Of a stretch of DNA of 44,371 nucleotides, positions 31,637-40,051 are shown one piece after another. The translations under genes and the position numbers were made by a program. Where the stretch lies: positions 1 through 44,371 of IMG/VR virus record IMGVR_UViG_3300044614_000605. One strand, given 5' to 3'. Position 1 is the stretch's first letter. Every line of letters begins with the position of its first letter. The notes under the pieces are model-generated. The model saw nothing but the letters and a program-made list of their open reading frames with translations. It ran no database searches and was not told where the DNA came from. This stretch comes from a virus.

Positions 31637-33376
31637 TCAGATCCAAGACTGGATACGGGGTTTAGCCCCTTTAGCCATCTGGTCTGGGGTAGCTCCTAGG
31701 ACGAGGAGGTTGGTGGCCTGTTGGGGGTCATTGAGGAAGGCAGAGACGACTTGCTTCCACTCCTCCCGCTTACGTTCAACCATCTCCTGCTGCGCCGACA
31801 GGGCTACAGCATCCAGGAAGTACTTACACCCCAGAGCCAGACCATCCAATCTGTCATCGTGCTTGAGGGCTCCCTTCTCACGGCAGATACGGGAGAACTG
31901 GTAGGCCAGCATGTATTGGAGTCTTAGCTCCGGTGGGTCTTCGGGGTTAGATCTGTAGTCCCAATCAATCACCTTTGGGTCTATGACGAGACGGTGTTGA
32001 TTCAGGAGAGGTTCAAGGGTATCAATGATCCTCTCTTCCTTACGGGTAGTAGACCTTACCTCTTCAAAGTCAATAGCAACCTTCATCTCGATTGCATGTC
32101 TCTTCATCAGCTCTGAGATCATGCCATCACCGAAGTTGGTCTCCACCAGGATTTTGGTTGCCTTATGGGACCGACAGCCGGAAAGGATCTGACGAAGGGT
32201 ATTGTCTGAATAGCCATCCTTAAAGGCCTTGATCTCTCGGACGTAGATCAGACCATTGAGCTGAGAGAGGTAGACCGCGACCGTTTCATCAAGACCCCTA
32301 CCGGATGGGTCTACAGCGCAGATGGTCTCTGAGTAGGGCCTGTAGTCCCCTTGAAGGGCCATTGGGGCGTAATACCTATCTCCGGGTAGACCAACCGCCG
32401 GAAGCTCCTTGTAGACGTTCCTAGGGTCACTAGACCAAACGATGTTCTCGGGGCCTTGGTCTGGGTTGACGGGGGTAACGATGAGGTCTTGGAACTTGAG
32501 GGGGAACTTCTCCGCATCAGACAGAGAGGTATCCAGCATGAACTGGAGCATGAAGTTGCTCCGGCCCATTGCTGCCTCACGTTCAATGAGGTCAAAGTCT
32601 GAGAAGCGGGTATCGGTCGGAGTCCAACTAAGGCTCTCTAACCCCTTGTCATCTATGTCTTGCTCAAGCTCAGGGGCTAGAAAGCCCTCATACCCGGAGA
32701 CCTTCCTTGGGTATCGAGCAGGCCAGACAAAAGGTTTGTAGGACCTCTCAGCCAGCTTCCGATAGATGGAGAAGACGCTCTGGGGAGTCCCTAGGAACAT
32801 GATTCGGGAGTTCCCTTCAGGGATGAGGATGGCTTCTGCCTCCGTCACCAGTTGAAGGAGCTTCTCCCGTTGCATGTCTGTGGCGGAGTTACCAGGCACC
32901 TCCACGTCATCGAAAATCAGGAGGTTGGCTCGGGAGCCTGTCATCTGACCAGTGATACCAACGCTTTTGACGCTTGGAGCTTGGTGGGGTTTAGCCGGTC
33001 CAACATCAAAGGAGATCCGAGACCAACGTTGATCGTCTGACCTCGGCTGTAGGTGACCTAGCCAAGCGATATCAAGGATCAGCTTCTGACAGAAGATGGA
33101 GAAGTTATCAGCACGTTCTTTCGATGCTGAGATAACCATGATCTTCTGGTCTGGGTCTTTGAATAGGGTCCAAAGCACAAAGGCTGCTGTGATCCAGCTT
33201 TTACCCACACCCCGGAAGGCGGAGATCTGTAATCGCTTAGGTCCGTGCTGGAGATACTTGGCAATAGCAAGCTGAGCACGGGTAGGCTGAGGGAGACCTA
33301 GTTCATTCCATACAGCAGCAAGGAAGAATCTAAAGTCCCCCTCTAAACGGTCTAGAACCGCCTTATTCTTACTCAT
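31637..33376 (-). CDS. Terminase large subunit (T7 gp19-like)
   Basis: A 579-residue packaging motor from the ATG at 33376 (T7 gp19: 586). Walker A is ISAFRGVGKSW, Walker B is LLIFDDVEVPGNSAT, and the nuclease domain starts with CAVDPSGRGLDET and has VETNFGDGM. A TTG at 33394 would add six residues. It packages DNA and cuts concatemers. An HNH gene lies directly upstream. Confidence 0.95.
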   Translation of the reverse strand: MSKNKAVLDRLEGDFRFFLAAVWNELGLPQPTRAQLAIAKYLQHGPKRLQISAFRGVGKSWITAAFVLWTLFKDPDQKIMVISASKERADNFSIFCQKLILDIAWLGHLQPRSDDQRWSRISFDVGPAKPHQAPSVKSVGITGQMTGSRANLLIFDDVEVPGNSATDMQREKLLQLVTEAEAILIPEGNSRIMFLGTPQSVFSIYRKLAERSYKPFVWPARYPRKVSGYEGFLAPELEQDIDDKGLESLSWTPTDTRFSDFDLIEREAAMGRSNFMLQFMLDTSLSDAEKFPLKFQDLIVTPVNPDQGPENIVWSSDPRNVYKELPAVGLPGDRYYAPMALQGDYRPYSETICAVDPSGRGLDETVAVYLSQLNGLIYVREIKAFKDGYSDNTLRQILSGCRSHKATKILVETNFGDGMISELMKRHAIEMKVAIDFEEVRSTTRKEERIIDTLEPLLNQHRLVIDPKVIDWDYRSNPEDPPELRLQYMLAYQFSRICREKGALKHDDRLDGLALGCKYFLDAVALSAQQEMVERKREEWKQVVSAFLNDPQQATNLLVLGATPDQMAKGAKPRIQSWI

Positions 33377-33434
33377 AGGTATAGAGACACCCAAAGGAGG
33401 GCATAGAGACCTTGCAGAGCCTTCTAAAGGCCTC

Positions 33435-33755
33435 TCACGCTGCTTCCAGCCAAGAGGAGATTTGCCACTCCTTTAGGTAATCGTGAAATGGTTGATTGCG
33501 ATACCAAGAGAGGTAATGAGCAGAGCCTTTCTCCTGGTTACAGCGGCGGCAGGCACAGACAACATTGCGAGACGTGTCATCTCCGCCTCTTGACTTTGGC
33601 TTAACGTGATCCAGAGTTAGATCTGATGTTGAACCACAATAGACACATTGATTTTGAAACACCTCCTTAATTGCTCGTCTCCACATACGCTTTGCTTCTG
33701 AGGAAGTCATGGCGAGTAAGTGAGCAAGGTAGAAATCAGGGGTGAGAGGGGCCAT
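33435..33755 (-). CDS. HNH endonuclease next to terminase
   Basis: A 106-residue HNH protein: CVYCGSTSDLTLDHVKPKSRGGDDTSRNVVCACRRCNQEKG contains the His-Asn-His core and two CxxC zinc pairs. HNH proteins beside terminase can be needed for packaging in HK97-like phages, or be homing enzymes; T7 has none here. The role is undecided. Confidence 0.85.
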   Translation of the reverse strand: MAPLTPDFYLAHLLAMTSSEAKRMWRRAIKEVFQNQCVYCGSTSDLTLDHVKPKSRGGDDTSRNVVCACRRCNQEKGSAHYLSWYRNQPFHDYLKEWQISSWLEAA

Positions 33756-33760
33756 ACCTC

Positions 33761-34027
33761 TTACTTAAGGGTGGATTTGCCGTTAGCTCCATTGCGGGCA
33801 CGATTCTTGGACTTGTTCTCAAGAACCATCTTTCCGCTCTTGGTATGGGATAGGTCAGGACCGCCTTTACCAGCAATCCCGCGTTTCCGGCGTTCAGTCC
33901 ACCGTTCTTCTGACTTATTCTTGACAGAGGGTTTTTGGTTTAGCTTACGTTGGTAAGCATTCTTCTTGGCTCGTGCCTCAGGGTTAGAGGCGTAATACCG
34001 AGCTGATTTACTTTTGCCTTGGGCCAT
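33761..34027 (-). CDS. Small basic protein, unknown function
   Basis: An 88-residue protein (MAQGKSKSARYYASNPEARAK...) very rich in Lys, Arg and Asn; probably nucleic-acid binding. It overlaps the preceding gene by 20 bases. The pattern SKSARYYASNPEARAKKNAYQ recurs in small cyanophage proteins. Function unknown. Confidence 0.7.
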   Translation of the reverse strand: MAQGKSKSARYYASNPEARAKKNAYQRKLNQKPSVKNKSEERWTERRKRGIAGKGGPDLSHTKSGKMVLENKSKNRARNGANGKSTLK

Positions 34028-34199
34028 TGTTATCGTTGAAATAGACGAAGTTCTCAAGGCGTTCAATCCGCATATTGCTCTGTCCAACCTGCTGGACAAG
34101 TACATCAACGGATTTAGAAATATTGTGTAGAGTGACTAGGTGCCAGCTAAAAAGACCTAAGGCCGCGGCTGCCAAGGTATTCCGAATGGTCTGATCCAT
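34008..34199 (-). CDS. Small membrane protein near lysis and packaging genes
   Basis: A 63-residue protein with one N-terminal membrane helix (about residues 8-25, LAAAALGLFSWHLVTLH) and a helical polar tail, in the place of T7 gp18.5 (a spanin subunit). It might be a spanin or holin partner, which remains inference. It abuts the small terminase. Confidence 0.68.
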   Translation of the reverse strand: MDQTIRNTLAAAALGLFSWHLVTLHNISKSVDVLVQQVGQSNMRIERLENFVYFNDNNGPRQK

Positions 34200-34438
34200 T
34201 ACCTGACAACCGATTGAATTGAGTCAAGATCGAACTCAGGGATGCTCTTCAGGAGGTTCTCAAGGGGAGAGCCTTCCACAGCAACACCTGTGACGTTGTT
34301 CTTATGGAGCCAGTCCGTAGCAACCTTTAGGTCAGCAGGACCAGCCTCACCAGAGCGGATTTTGGCAATAAGGGTCTCAGTGACAATGCGGTGAAGCTCA
34401 TCAAACTGATCCTCTGATGCGCGTTGAGATTTATTCAT
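34199..34438 (-). CDS. Terminase small subunit (T7 gp18-like)
   Basis: A 79-residue protein (T7 gp18: 89) with the pattern ADLKVATDWLHKNNVTGV seen in T7-type small terminases and an N-terminal helical part. It recognises phage DNA for packaging. It overlaps the endolysin end by 8 bases; the large subunit follows after two inserted small genes and an HNH gene. Confidence 0.8.
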   Translation of the reverse strand: MNKSQRASEDQFDELHRIVTETLIAKIRSGEAGPADLKVATDWLHKNNVTGVAVEGSPLENLLKSIPEFDLDSIQSVVR

Positions 34439-35408
34439 GTTCAGTAAAGAGACGAATTAACTTGGCGGCATATTCGGGATCAGTGGCGTACTTCTCAACA
34501 ACCAATAGTCGGGCACACTCTTCAGGGGACGAAGCTCTGTTGACACCTTTATAGCCTTTGTAATCCTTGTACCACTTGGTGACGAGATCCTCTACGCAGG
34601 CATAGAGACTGTCGTAGTTCTTGAACCAGGCGTCGGTTTTGATCTCCATGCCCCCGACGAACTCAGTGGTACGAACGAGGGTCCCTTCACCGTCCTTGCC
34701 TTTAAGACCAAAGTAGTTGTTCCTACCAGAGGTGTGTTTACCCCAGCCGCTCTCCAATGCCCATTGAGCAGCAACGACTTGTGGGAACTTAGCTCCAGCA
34801 CGTTCAGCGCAAGCTTTCACTCCCTTCCAGGTGTTCTCTACGGGAGCTTCTGGTTGCGGTGTAGTGGTGGGGCGGAAGCTCATGAACCATCCAGTCCCCC
34901 GACCTTCTACTTCCCAACGTGGTAGCCAGTTCTTCCAAGAGTAGCGAACGTCTTTACCACCACGTCCGATGGTGACATAACCACCGTTGACGTTATCCAT
35001 CTCACCATATGGATCGTGGAAGACACCATGCTCTCCAGTGTCACCGATGAGTAGCATCCAATGTCCGCCACCAACGGGTTTGGAGACGTGACCTTTGTGG
35101 AGGATGCCTGTTGCTACGGGGTAGCCTGCCTTAAGTTCGTTGATGAGTGTCTGCCTAGTACCTTTTGTGTAAAAGGAAGCAAACACTCCGTACTGCTGAC
35201 AGGCTTTGATTTGACTGGTAGATGAGGTTGTGTCACCGTATTTGAGAACAGTTCTCAAGTAATCATCATCAGCATTACTACCCTTCAGCGCATCAGGACG
35301 GAGATATTTAACCGCCATCGCGCAGGTGGAACTCCAGCACATCCTGTCGCCATGTCGCGTAGCAGAGTCCGTCTGAAGATAGTATTGAGCGACTCTAAGT
35401 ATTGTCAT
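34431..35408 (-). CDS. Endolysin with C39-like peptidase and glucosaminidase domains
   Basis: A 325-residue lysis enzyme from the ATG at 35408. Residues 1-180 look like a C39-type papain-like peptidase, with Cys24 (RMCWSSTCAMA), His116 (GGGHWMLLIG) and Asp132 (HDPYGE). Residues 195-325 look like an FlgJ-type glucosaminidase/muramidase with Glu219 (WALESGWGKH) and NYFGLKGK. It would cut both peptide and glycan parts of peptidoglycan. T7's own amidase (gp3.5) has a different fold and place. It overlaps the HNH gene by 14 bases. Confidence 0.88.
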   Translation of the reverse strand: MTILRVAQYYLQTDSATRHGDRMCWSSTCAMAVKYLRPDALKGSNADDDYLRTVLKYGDTTSSTSQIKACQQYGVFASFYTKGTRQTLINELKAGYPVATGILHKGHVSKPVGGGHWMLLIGDTGEHGVFHDPYGEMDNVNGGYVTIGRGGKDVRYSWKNWLPRWEVEGRGTGWFMSFRPTTTPQPEAPVENTWKGVKACAERAGAKFPQVVAAQWALESGWGKHTSGRNNYFGLKGKDGEGTLVRTTEFVGGMEIKTDAWFKNYDSLYACVEDLVTKWYKDYKGYKGVNRASSPEECARLLVVEKYATDPEYAAKLIRLFTEHE

Positions 35409-35802
35409 AGTGCCTGCGAAGATAGTCAACAGCCTGCATGAGGCCGATTATGGAATCACCAAGCTGTCCAATTCCAATATTGCAGCTATGGCAAAGCAAG
35501 CCTCGTACTTGACCAGTTGAATGATCATGGTCAATGACGAAGCCTGCCTTACGTTTAGGATTGCTAGAACCGCAGCAAGCACACTTGTGTAGCTGTTCTT
35601 CAAGCATCTCTGTGTATTCTTCTGGTGTAATGCCGTATCGCTGAGTGCGGTGGTAGACATTACCCTTCGTTTGACGCCAAGCTTTTCCGTAGGTGCTTGT
35701 GCAAGATTTGCATCTTGCTGTAACGCCATCAGAACTGCGTCGTTCTTTATGGAAATTGTCAAGTGGTTTTTCTTCGCCGCACTTAGTGCAGCGTTTGCTC
35801 AT
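35395..35802 (-). CDS. HNH / recombination endonuclease VII-like protein
   Basis: A 135-residue protein with two zinc pairs (CTKCGEEKP...CKSC; CACCG...CHSC) and the core VIDHDHSTGQVRGLLCHSCNIGIGQLGDS. It is a relative of the endonuclease at 16297-16764 and so may be a copy of the same mobile family. It starts in a TAATG overlap with the holin-like gene. Confidence 0.88.
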   Translation of the reverse strand: MSKRCTKCGEEKPLDNFHKERRSSDGVTARCKSCTSTYGKAWRQTKGNVYHRTQRYGITPEEYTEMLEEQLHKCACCGSSNPKRKAGFVIDHDHSTGQVRGLLCHSCNIGIGQLGDSIIGLMQAVDYLRRHYDNT

Positions 35803-35999
35803 TACTTAAACGTATCTTTTACACGTTGAATCTTGTCATCCTCAGTGCGATGAGGTTTGATTGCCTCAATACCACGCAGGATGATTTGAACGATGCTGTT
35901 CTCTTTGAGCTTAGAAGCACCGATAATCTCGGAGCCAATAAACAGTGCAAAGAAAGCAAGTGCCTCATAGGACACTTTGATGCCAAGGATGGTGATCAT
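35802..35999 (-). CDS. Holin-like small membrane protein
   Basis: A 65-residue protein with one membrane helix (about residues 8-28, YEALAFFALFIGSEIIGA) and a charged C-terminal tail ending KDTFK. It sits before the endolysin, where a holin is expected. Proteins of this pattern occur in cyanophages. Holin function is inference. Confidence 0.6.
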   Translation of the reverse strand: MITILGIKVSYEALAFFALFIGSEIIGASKLKENSIVQIILRGIEAIKPHRTEDDKIQRVKDTFK

Positions 36000-36004
36000 T
36001 GTTT

Positions 36005-36238
36005 TTAGAAGAATACACGGACAGGTTGTTCGGGTGTAACGATGTAATCAGCCCACGCCTCAGGCAGGTCGCCGATGTAGTTGACGTGCCAGCCGTCAAT
36101 GTCTGGGATCTCACCAATGACATCCAATGCGTGGTTGTGGGAGGCGGTGATGAACTCACCGTCTTCGTTGAGTAGACCAGCAGCATCTAAGGCAGCAGTG
36201 CCGGTGGCTTCGTCGGGGAAGCGGATGTAGTGCGTCAT
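36005..36238 (-). CDS. Small protein common downstream of tail genes in cyanophages
   Basis: A 77-residue protein (MTHYIRFPDEATGTAALDAAGLL...GWHVNYIGDLPEAW). The pattern YIRFPDEATG...DGWHVN...LPEAW occurs in many cyanophages just after the tail fibre genes. Function unknown. It overlaps the preceding gene by 4 bases. Confidence 0.75.
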   Translation of the reverse strand: MTHYIRFPDEATGTAALDAAGLLNEDGEFITASHNHALDVIGEIPDIDGWHVNYIGDLPEAWADYIVTPEQPVRVFF

Positions 36239-37527
36239 TGGGTGACCTGCTGGAGGGTGGTATTGCTGAGGCGGGTGGGCCAGTAGGTGAGGCGGCGGAT
36301 GGTGCCGGTCATGGTGTTGCTACCCAATACCTCTCCGGTGCCAATTCCAAGTTGAGTTACCGCCGATGGAACTGTTCCCGTATTTTGCGTTACAGCAGTT
36401 AAACCATTAACGCTTCCAGCAAAATCGCTGGCTTTATAGACTGCAGCTACTCTATTGGATGTGCCAGCAGCTAGTGCAGTTGCAAATATAAGCGCGGAAA
36501 CTTGAACTGTTGTATTCGTAACTGTCATATTGATGTTGCCGCCAGACCCAGAACCACGGGATAGGAATATTCGGTTAGTGGTTGTGTTATCAGAAATTGC
36601 AGCTATACGTGTGTTGTTGGTGGCAGCAACAGTAGAGTCCGCAAAAACCGTCCCCTCATCCTGCCGATACCAAGAAGAGAAGTTGCTCCCACTAATACTG
36701 GCCACGTCAGCACTGCGGGTGACTGTTGCTGTGGTGGTGGGGATGTAGCTGGTGGGGAAGGCGCCCTCCTCAACTTGAGCGCCCCAGATGCGAGCGGTTG
36801 CGCCAACATTGCTAAAGAACACCCTGAGGCGAATTGATGTCCCAGTGCTGGTTGTAGTGGTAACTGTCAGCCGATACCAATTATCTGCATAAGCGGTTAT
36901 TGTACCGCTGGTGTTTGTAAAGGTACCGTCGTTCAATGTGTTAGTAAGTGTTCCATTGCTTGGGTTGAATACAACTCTTCCTCGATTGGCAGTAGTTCCA
37001 CCATCAATAGAAAGTGTAAAAGTAGTGACATTGCTTTTAACCCATAAAGATCCAGTATATGTTCGAACTGTTGCATCTTTTGTGAGGTTATTTTGCACGA
37101 CTCCAGGGGTTCCAGTATTTGTCCAAAGATCAGCCGTCAGTGTGCCGTCTGGAGCCGTAGATTCATTAGAAGTAATTGTGCAATCTGTTTTTGCCCAGTA
37201 GACATCTGCAAAATTGTCGCTCTGTTGACTAAGATTCGTCCTACTTTCCTCCACCAGCAACCCCAAGCTCTCGCCCGTGGTGGGGTTGTGGTCGAAGCGT
37301 GCCTCGTTCGTCGTCGCCGTTTGAATCACACCCTCGCTATCGACGTAGGTGCCGCTGCTGGCGCGGGTGAAGGTGACGAGGTTCTGGCCGGTGGTGGCGT
37401 CAACGAGGCTCTTACTGTTTGCGAAGTTAAGGTCAAGAGATGGTCTCTGACCTGAGAGATCATAAAGCTGGTCACCAAACCCTCGATATTGATGATTTGC
37501 CGCCAGCTTGGTTCCAGCTAGTCTCAT
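36235..37527 (-). CDS. Tail or adhesion protein with jelly-roll (concanavalin/LamG-like) domain
   Basis: A 430-residue protein. SGQRPSLDLNFANSKSLVDATTGQNLVTFTRASSGTYVDSEGV and the ESRTNL segment form the sequence block common to phage structural proteins with concanavalin-like lectin domains, and the rest is Thr/Ser-rich beta structure. It likely contributes to host attachment or virion decoration. It follows other adhesion-module genes. Confidence 0.75.
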   Translation of the reverse strand: MRLAGTKLAANHQYRGFGDQLYDLSGQRPSLDLNFANSKSLVDATTGQNLVTFTRASSGTYVDSEGVIQTATTNEARFDHNPTTGESLGLLVEESRTNLSQQSDNFADVYWAKTDCTITSNESTAPDGTLTADLWTNTGTPGVVQNNLTKDATVRTYTGSLWVKSNVTTFTLSIDGGTTANRGRVVFNPSNGTLTNTLNDGTFTNTSGTITAYADNWYRLTVTTTTSTGTSIRLRVFFSNVGATARIWGAQVEEGAFPTSYIPTTTATVTRSADVASISGSNFSSWYRQDEGTVFADSTVAATNNTRIAAISDNTTTNRIFLSRGSGSGGNINMTVTNTTVQVSALIFATALAAGTSNRVAAVYKASDFAGSVNGLTAVTQNTGTVPSAVTQLGIGTGEVLGSNTMTGTIRRLTYWPTRLSNTTLQQVTQ

Positions 37528-37528
37528 C

Positions 37529-37864
37529 TTAGGTAAGCTCAGTTACAGCCAATGAGCCATTTACGGTAGCTCCAGTTTCTCGGATAACTGCAATGTTGGC
37601 GTTTGGTGGTACAGCGATATCAAGACGCTCACCGTTGGCAATGAAGTGACTCGTGGAAGCATTAGCAGTTTGTGCTCCGACGCCAACAACATAACGAATG
37701 TCACAGCCCCTGGCGCGGATGCTGATACGGGAGATGTTATCAGAAAGAGCTGTATTAGCTGAAGTTGTAGTCGCACTTAGCTGACGAGCAACAGTAGGAA
37801 TACCGAGAGGCTCTACATGGTCAGCCGAATACCGACCGTTGTCAATAGTGAAGGTAGTAGACAT
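37529..37864 (-). CDS. Virion-associated small protein, unknown function
   Basis: A 111-residue beta-rich protein (MSTTFTIDNGRYSADHVEPLG...). It abuts the lectin-like gene with a 1-base gap. Similar proteins occur in the tail-fibre regions of cyanophages, but no function is known. Confidence 0.68.
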   Translation of the reverse strand: MSTTFTIDNGRYSADHVEPLGIPTVARQLSATTTSANTALSDNISRISIRARGCDIRYVVGVGAQTANASTSHFIANGERLDIAVPPNANIAVIRETGATVNGSLAVTELT

Positions 37865-37872
37865 GGTTATTA

Positions 37873-38289
37873 TTAGGGTTTAGTTGGCCAAACAAGATTG
37901 AACGGATCCGGTTGCTGCGTAATGTCCCGCAGCTCCTGCCGATAAACAGCCCAAGCGGCAGCATCGACTGGTGCATCAGGCAGTTGTGTCCAGTCGGAAT
38001 CAGCTAGGCGCTGGTTGCGTTGAACGCGGACTGCTGCCCACTGCTGGTCAAGGACGACCTGACGCTCCTCGGTGGTCATGGGACGGACTGAAAACTCAGT
38101 GCCCGACCACTCCAGAACTTCGCTGTACTGATCAAACGATGGGCGTGTGAAAGGCCCGGTGTAACCCCAGGCTGTTAGCTCTTCAGCAGTGAAGGTGCTG
38201 GGGTCAGTGCGGGTAGAGCCATCAGCGAGCTTGATCCGAAAGGGAAGCTCCTGTGGCCACTGCTGGTTGTGTGAATAGAGGTTGGTCAT
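37873..38289 (-). CDS. Tail assembly chaperone-like protein
   Basis: A 138-residue protein. The C-terminal half (VRVQRNQRLADSDWTQLPDAPVDAAAWAVYRQELRDITQQPDPF) matches the pattern of phage tail fibre assembly chaperones (Phage_tail_APC type). It ends FNLVWPTKP, as such proteins often do. It probably helps fold the neighbouring adhesion proteins. Confidence 0.78.
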   Translation of the reverse strand: MTNLYSHNQQWPQELPFRIKLADGSTRTDPSTFTAEELTAWGYTGPFTRPSFDQYSEVLEWSGTEFSVRPMTTEERQVVLDQQWAAVRVQRNQRLADSDWTQLPDAPVDAAAWAVYRQELRDITQQPDPFNLVWPTKP

Positions 38290-38295
38290 GGTTGA

Positions 38296-39039
38296 TTAGG
38301 GCGGCAGGAGCCACATGGAGACTGGGCGACCGGATTGGCTGTACTCCACATAGGAAGTATTTCCGTTATTCCAGATGTACTGGTTTGAAGTGGCTTGACT
38401 AAAAGGCCAGCGACTGGAAGAAGGTCCGCCAACGGTAGTTATCACGTAAGCCCACCAGTTGCTGCTTGAATAAATCAGGTTGTAGTCAACGCCTGATATA
38501 TCGCATCCCGATAGCTCGTCCCACCAGAACAGCTGGTAATCAAGCCCTGCCCCAGGGTTGATAGCAACTGAAGCGGCAAACGAGTTTTGGTTGTTGCAGC
38601 TATTGCCAGCGGCAATGCGCTTGACATTACCGGCTTGGATTGTCTTGCCAAACACGTTGCTGCCAGTTGGCTCGTCCCAATACCGCAGGTCAAATCTCCA
38701 GTTCAAGCTATTTGTGACCGCTTGCGTATATAAATAAGAAAATCTGGAATCATCCAGACATAATCCCGCGTCTGGGTAGGTCTTCGCTGGCTTGACGTAC
38801 CCAGTTGTTTTAGGCGTTGGATAACCAACAACTGTGGCTGGTCCAGGATTGTAAGTGCCAACAAGTATCTCCCCATTTGCATTTGTTGCATATGGAGCAA
38901 GATCTGGATAAAGAGGCGTCGCCCACACCCCATCAACGCGACGCTCAAACACTTCCTGCTGCTTCCACACCCCAGTACGGAAGGATGCACCGGTAGGGCG
39001 TGGCCCAATGATTCCTCCTACAGGCGTGATGACTGTCAT
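38296..39039 (-). CDS. Putative host-recognition protein
   Basis: A 247-residue protein (MTVITPVGGIIGPRPTGASFRTG...) rich in Tyr, Trp, Asn and Ser, with repeated Asn/Trp motifs toward the C-terminus (SSNWWAYVITTVGG...NNGNTSYVEYSQ). It has no named domain. The place beside the short fibre gene and the chaperone suggests a receptor-binding role. Confidence 0.65.
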   Translation of the reverse strand: MTVITPVGGIIGPRPTGASFRTGVWKQQEVFERRVDGVWATPLYPDLAPYATNANGEILVGTYNPGPATVVGYPTPKTTGYVKPAKTYPDAGLCLDDSRFSYLYTQAVTNSLNWRFDLRYWDEPTGSNVFGKTIQAGNVKRIAAGNSCNNQNSFAASVAINPGAGLDYQLFWWDELSGCDISGVDYNLIYSSSNWWAYVITTVGGPSSSRWPFSQATSNQYIWNNGNTSYVEYSQSGRPVSMWLLPP

Positions 39040-39377
39040 CAGGTGATCTCCAACGCTGAGACCGTTACCTCAAGATCACTAGCAGCACTGGCTGTTGCTC
39101 GGATTTTCTCTCCTCGCTTGAGGATTAACTTATTGGGGATCGCTTCCAGCGTGCTGTCAGCAGGCACCTGAATCGTGTTAGCGATCTTGGCGATGGCAGC
39201 ATCAGTGGAATCGGTGATCGTCAACGTAATGTCTGCACCATTGGTGCCATCCACATTGGCCACAAGGCAGCTCAACACAACAGCTCGATCCGTGTTTGCC
39301 ACGTTGGGCGCTTGATACACATCAGTGATGGTGGTTGTAGAAAGGGCAACGGAGGCCCGGTTAAAAGTTTCAGCCAT
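39039..39377 (-). CDS. Small virion-module protein
   Basis: A 112-residue beta-rich protein (MAETFNRASVALSTTTITDVYQ...); the remainder reads as one compact sandwich (VVLSCLVANVDGTNGADITLTITD...). It has similar small relatives in the fibre region of cyanophages. Function unknown. Confidence 0.68.
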   Translation of the reverse strand: MAETFNRASVALSTTTITDVYQAPNVANTDRAVVLSCLVANVDGTNGADITLTITDSTDAAIAKIANTIQVPADSTLEAIPNKLILKRGEKIRATASAASDLEVTVSALEIT

Positions 39378-39382
39378 AATAA

Positions 39383-40048
39383 TTAACCAAGAGCAATAGC
39401 GAGAGCAAGTGCTGCACCTTTGGTTGAGTAAGTGGCTGCAGCATTAGATTGGGTTAGGTATGTAGAGGCAGCAGAAGACTGCGTAAGATATGTAGACGCA
39501 GCAGTAGCTACTGTGAGATAAGTGCCACTGATGTTATTAACAGTCCACGTAGTTCCATTGCCCGAAACAGTAATATCACCTTTATTACCGTCGCCAATAC
39601 CAGTAGCACTAAAGGCCAACGAGTCAACGTATAGCTTTGTAGCAAGGTGGTTGTTATTGACTGGGGTAACACCAACAACGGGGTTTATAAAGGTGTATGT
39701 TCCACTTAAGGTAACGCTGCCAGAGTCTTGAACAGAGTAATTGGTGACTTCTTGTGTCTTATAAAGTGTCTGCGTGAAGTTCTCGTTCAGGTCAGAAGAC
39801 CGAATTGCAGAGCCAGGATAGAACTGAGCAGCCAGATTAGCGTCATCTGTCTGGCGGTAGATACGAATAGCGGCCCCATTAGCAGGAGCCGCGTTGAACT
39901 GAACAGTGGTAGCGTTGGCTAGGGTATATGCAGTTGTATTTGACCCGTTGACACTAACTTTAATGTCAGTGGTCTCTAGATATGGAAAGGTGAAGGAGTA
40001 GAGAACAGTAGAACCATTCCCCGTGTAGGTATTTTGCGTGATAGCCAT
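39383..40048 (-). CDS. Short tail fibre protein (T7 gp17 N-terminal-like)
   Basis: A 221-residue protein (T7 gp17: 553). The N-terminus, YTGNGSTVLYSFTFPYLETTDIKVSVNG...IRIYRQTDD...AIRSSDLNENFTQTLY, is the T7 fibre attachment domain that binds the tail nozzle. After it only about 80 residues follow, ending in four ten-residue repeats. The distal part of a normal fibre is missing and may be supplied by the next genes. Confidence 0.9.
   Translation of the reverse strand: MAITQNTYTGNGSTVLYSFTFPYLETTDIKVSVNGSNTTAYTLANATTVQFNAAPANGAAIRIYRQTDDANLAAQFYPGSAIRSSDLNENFTQTLYKTQEVTNYSVQDSGSVTLSGTYTFINPVVGVTPVNNNHLATKLYVDSLAFSATGIGDGNKGDITVSGNGTTWTVNNISGTYLTVATAASTYLTQSSAASTYLTQSNAAATYSTKGAALALAIALG
39404..39523 (-). 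repeat. Four tandem decapeptide-coding repeats in the fibre gene
   Basis: Residues 176-215 read TYLTVATAAS, TYLTQSSAAS, TYLTQSNAAA and TYSTKGAALA: 30-base coding units with Tyr every ten residues. They probably form a trimeric coiled or beta stalk. Repeat number could vary by slippage. Confidence 0.85.
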
Positions 40049-40051
40049 TGC

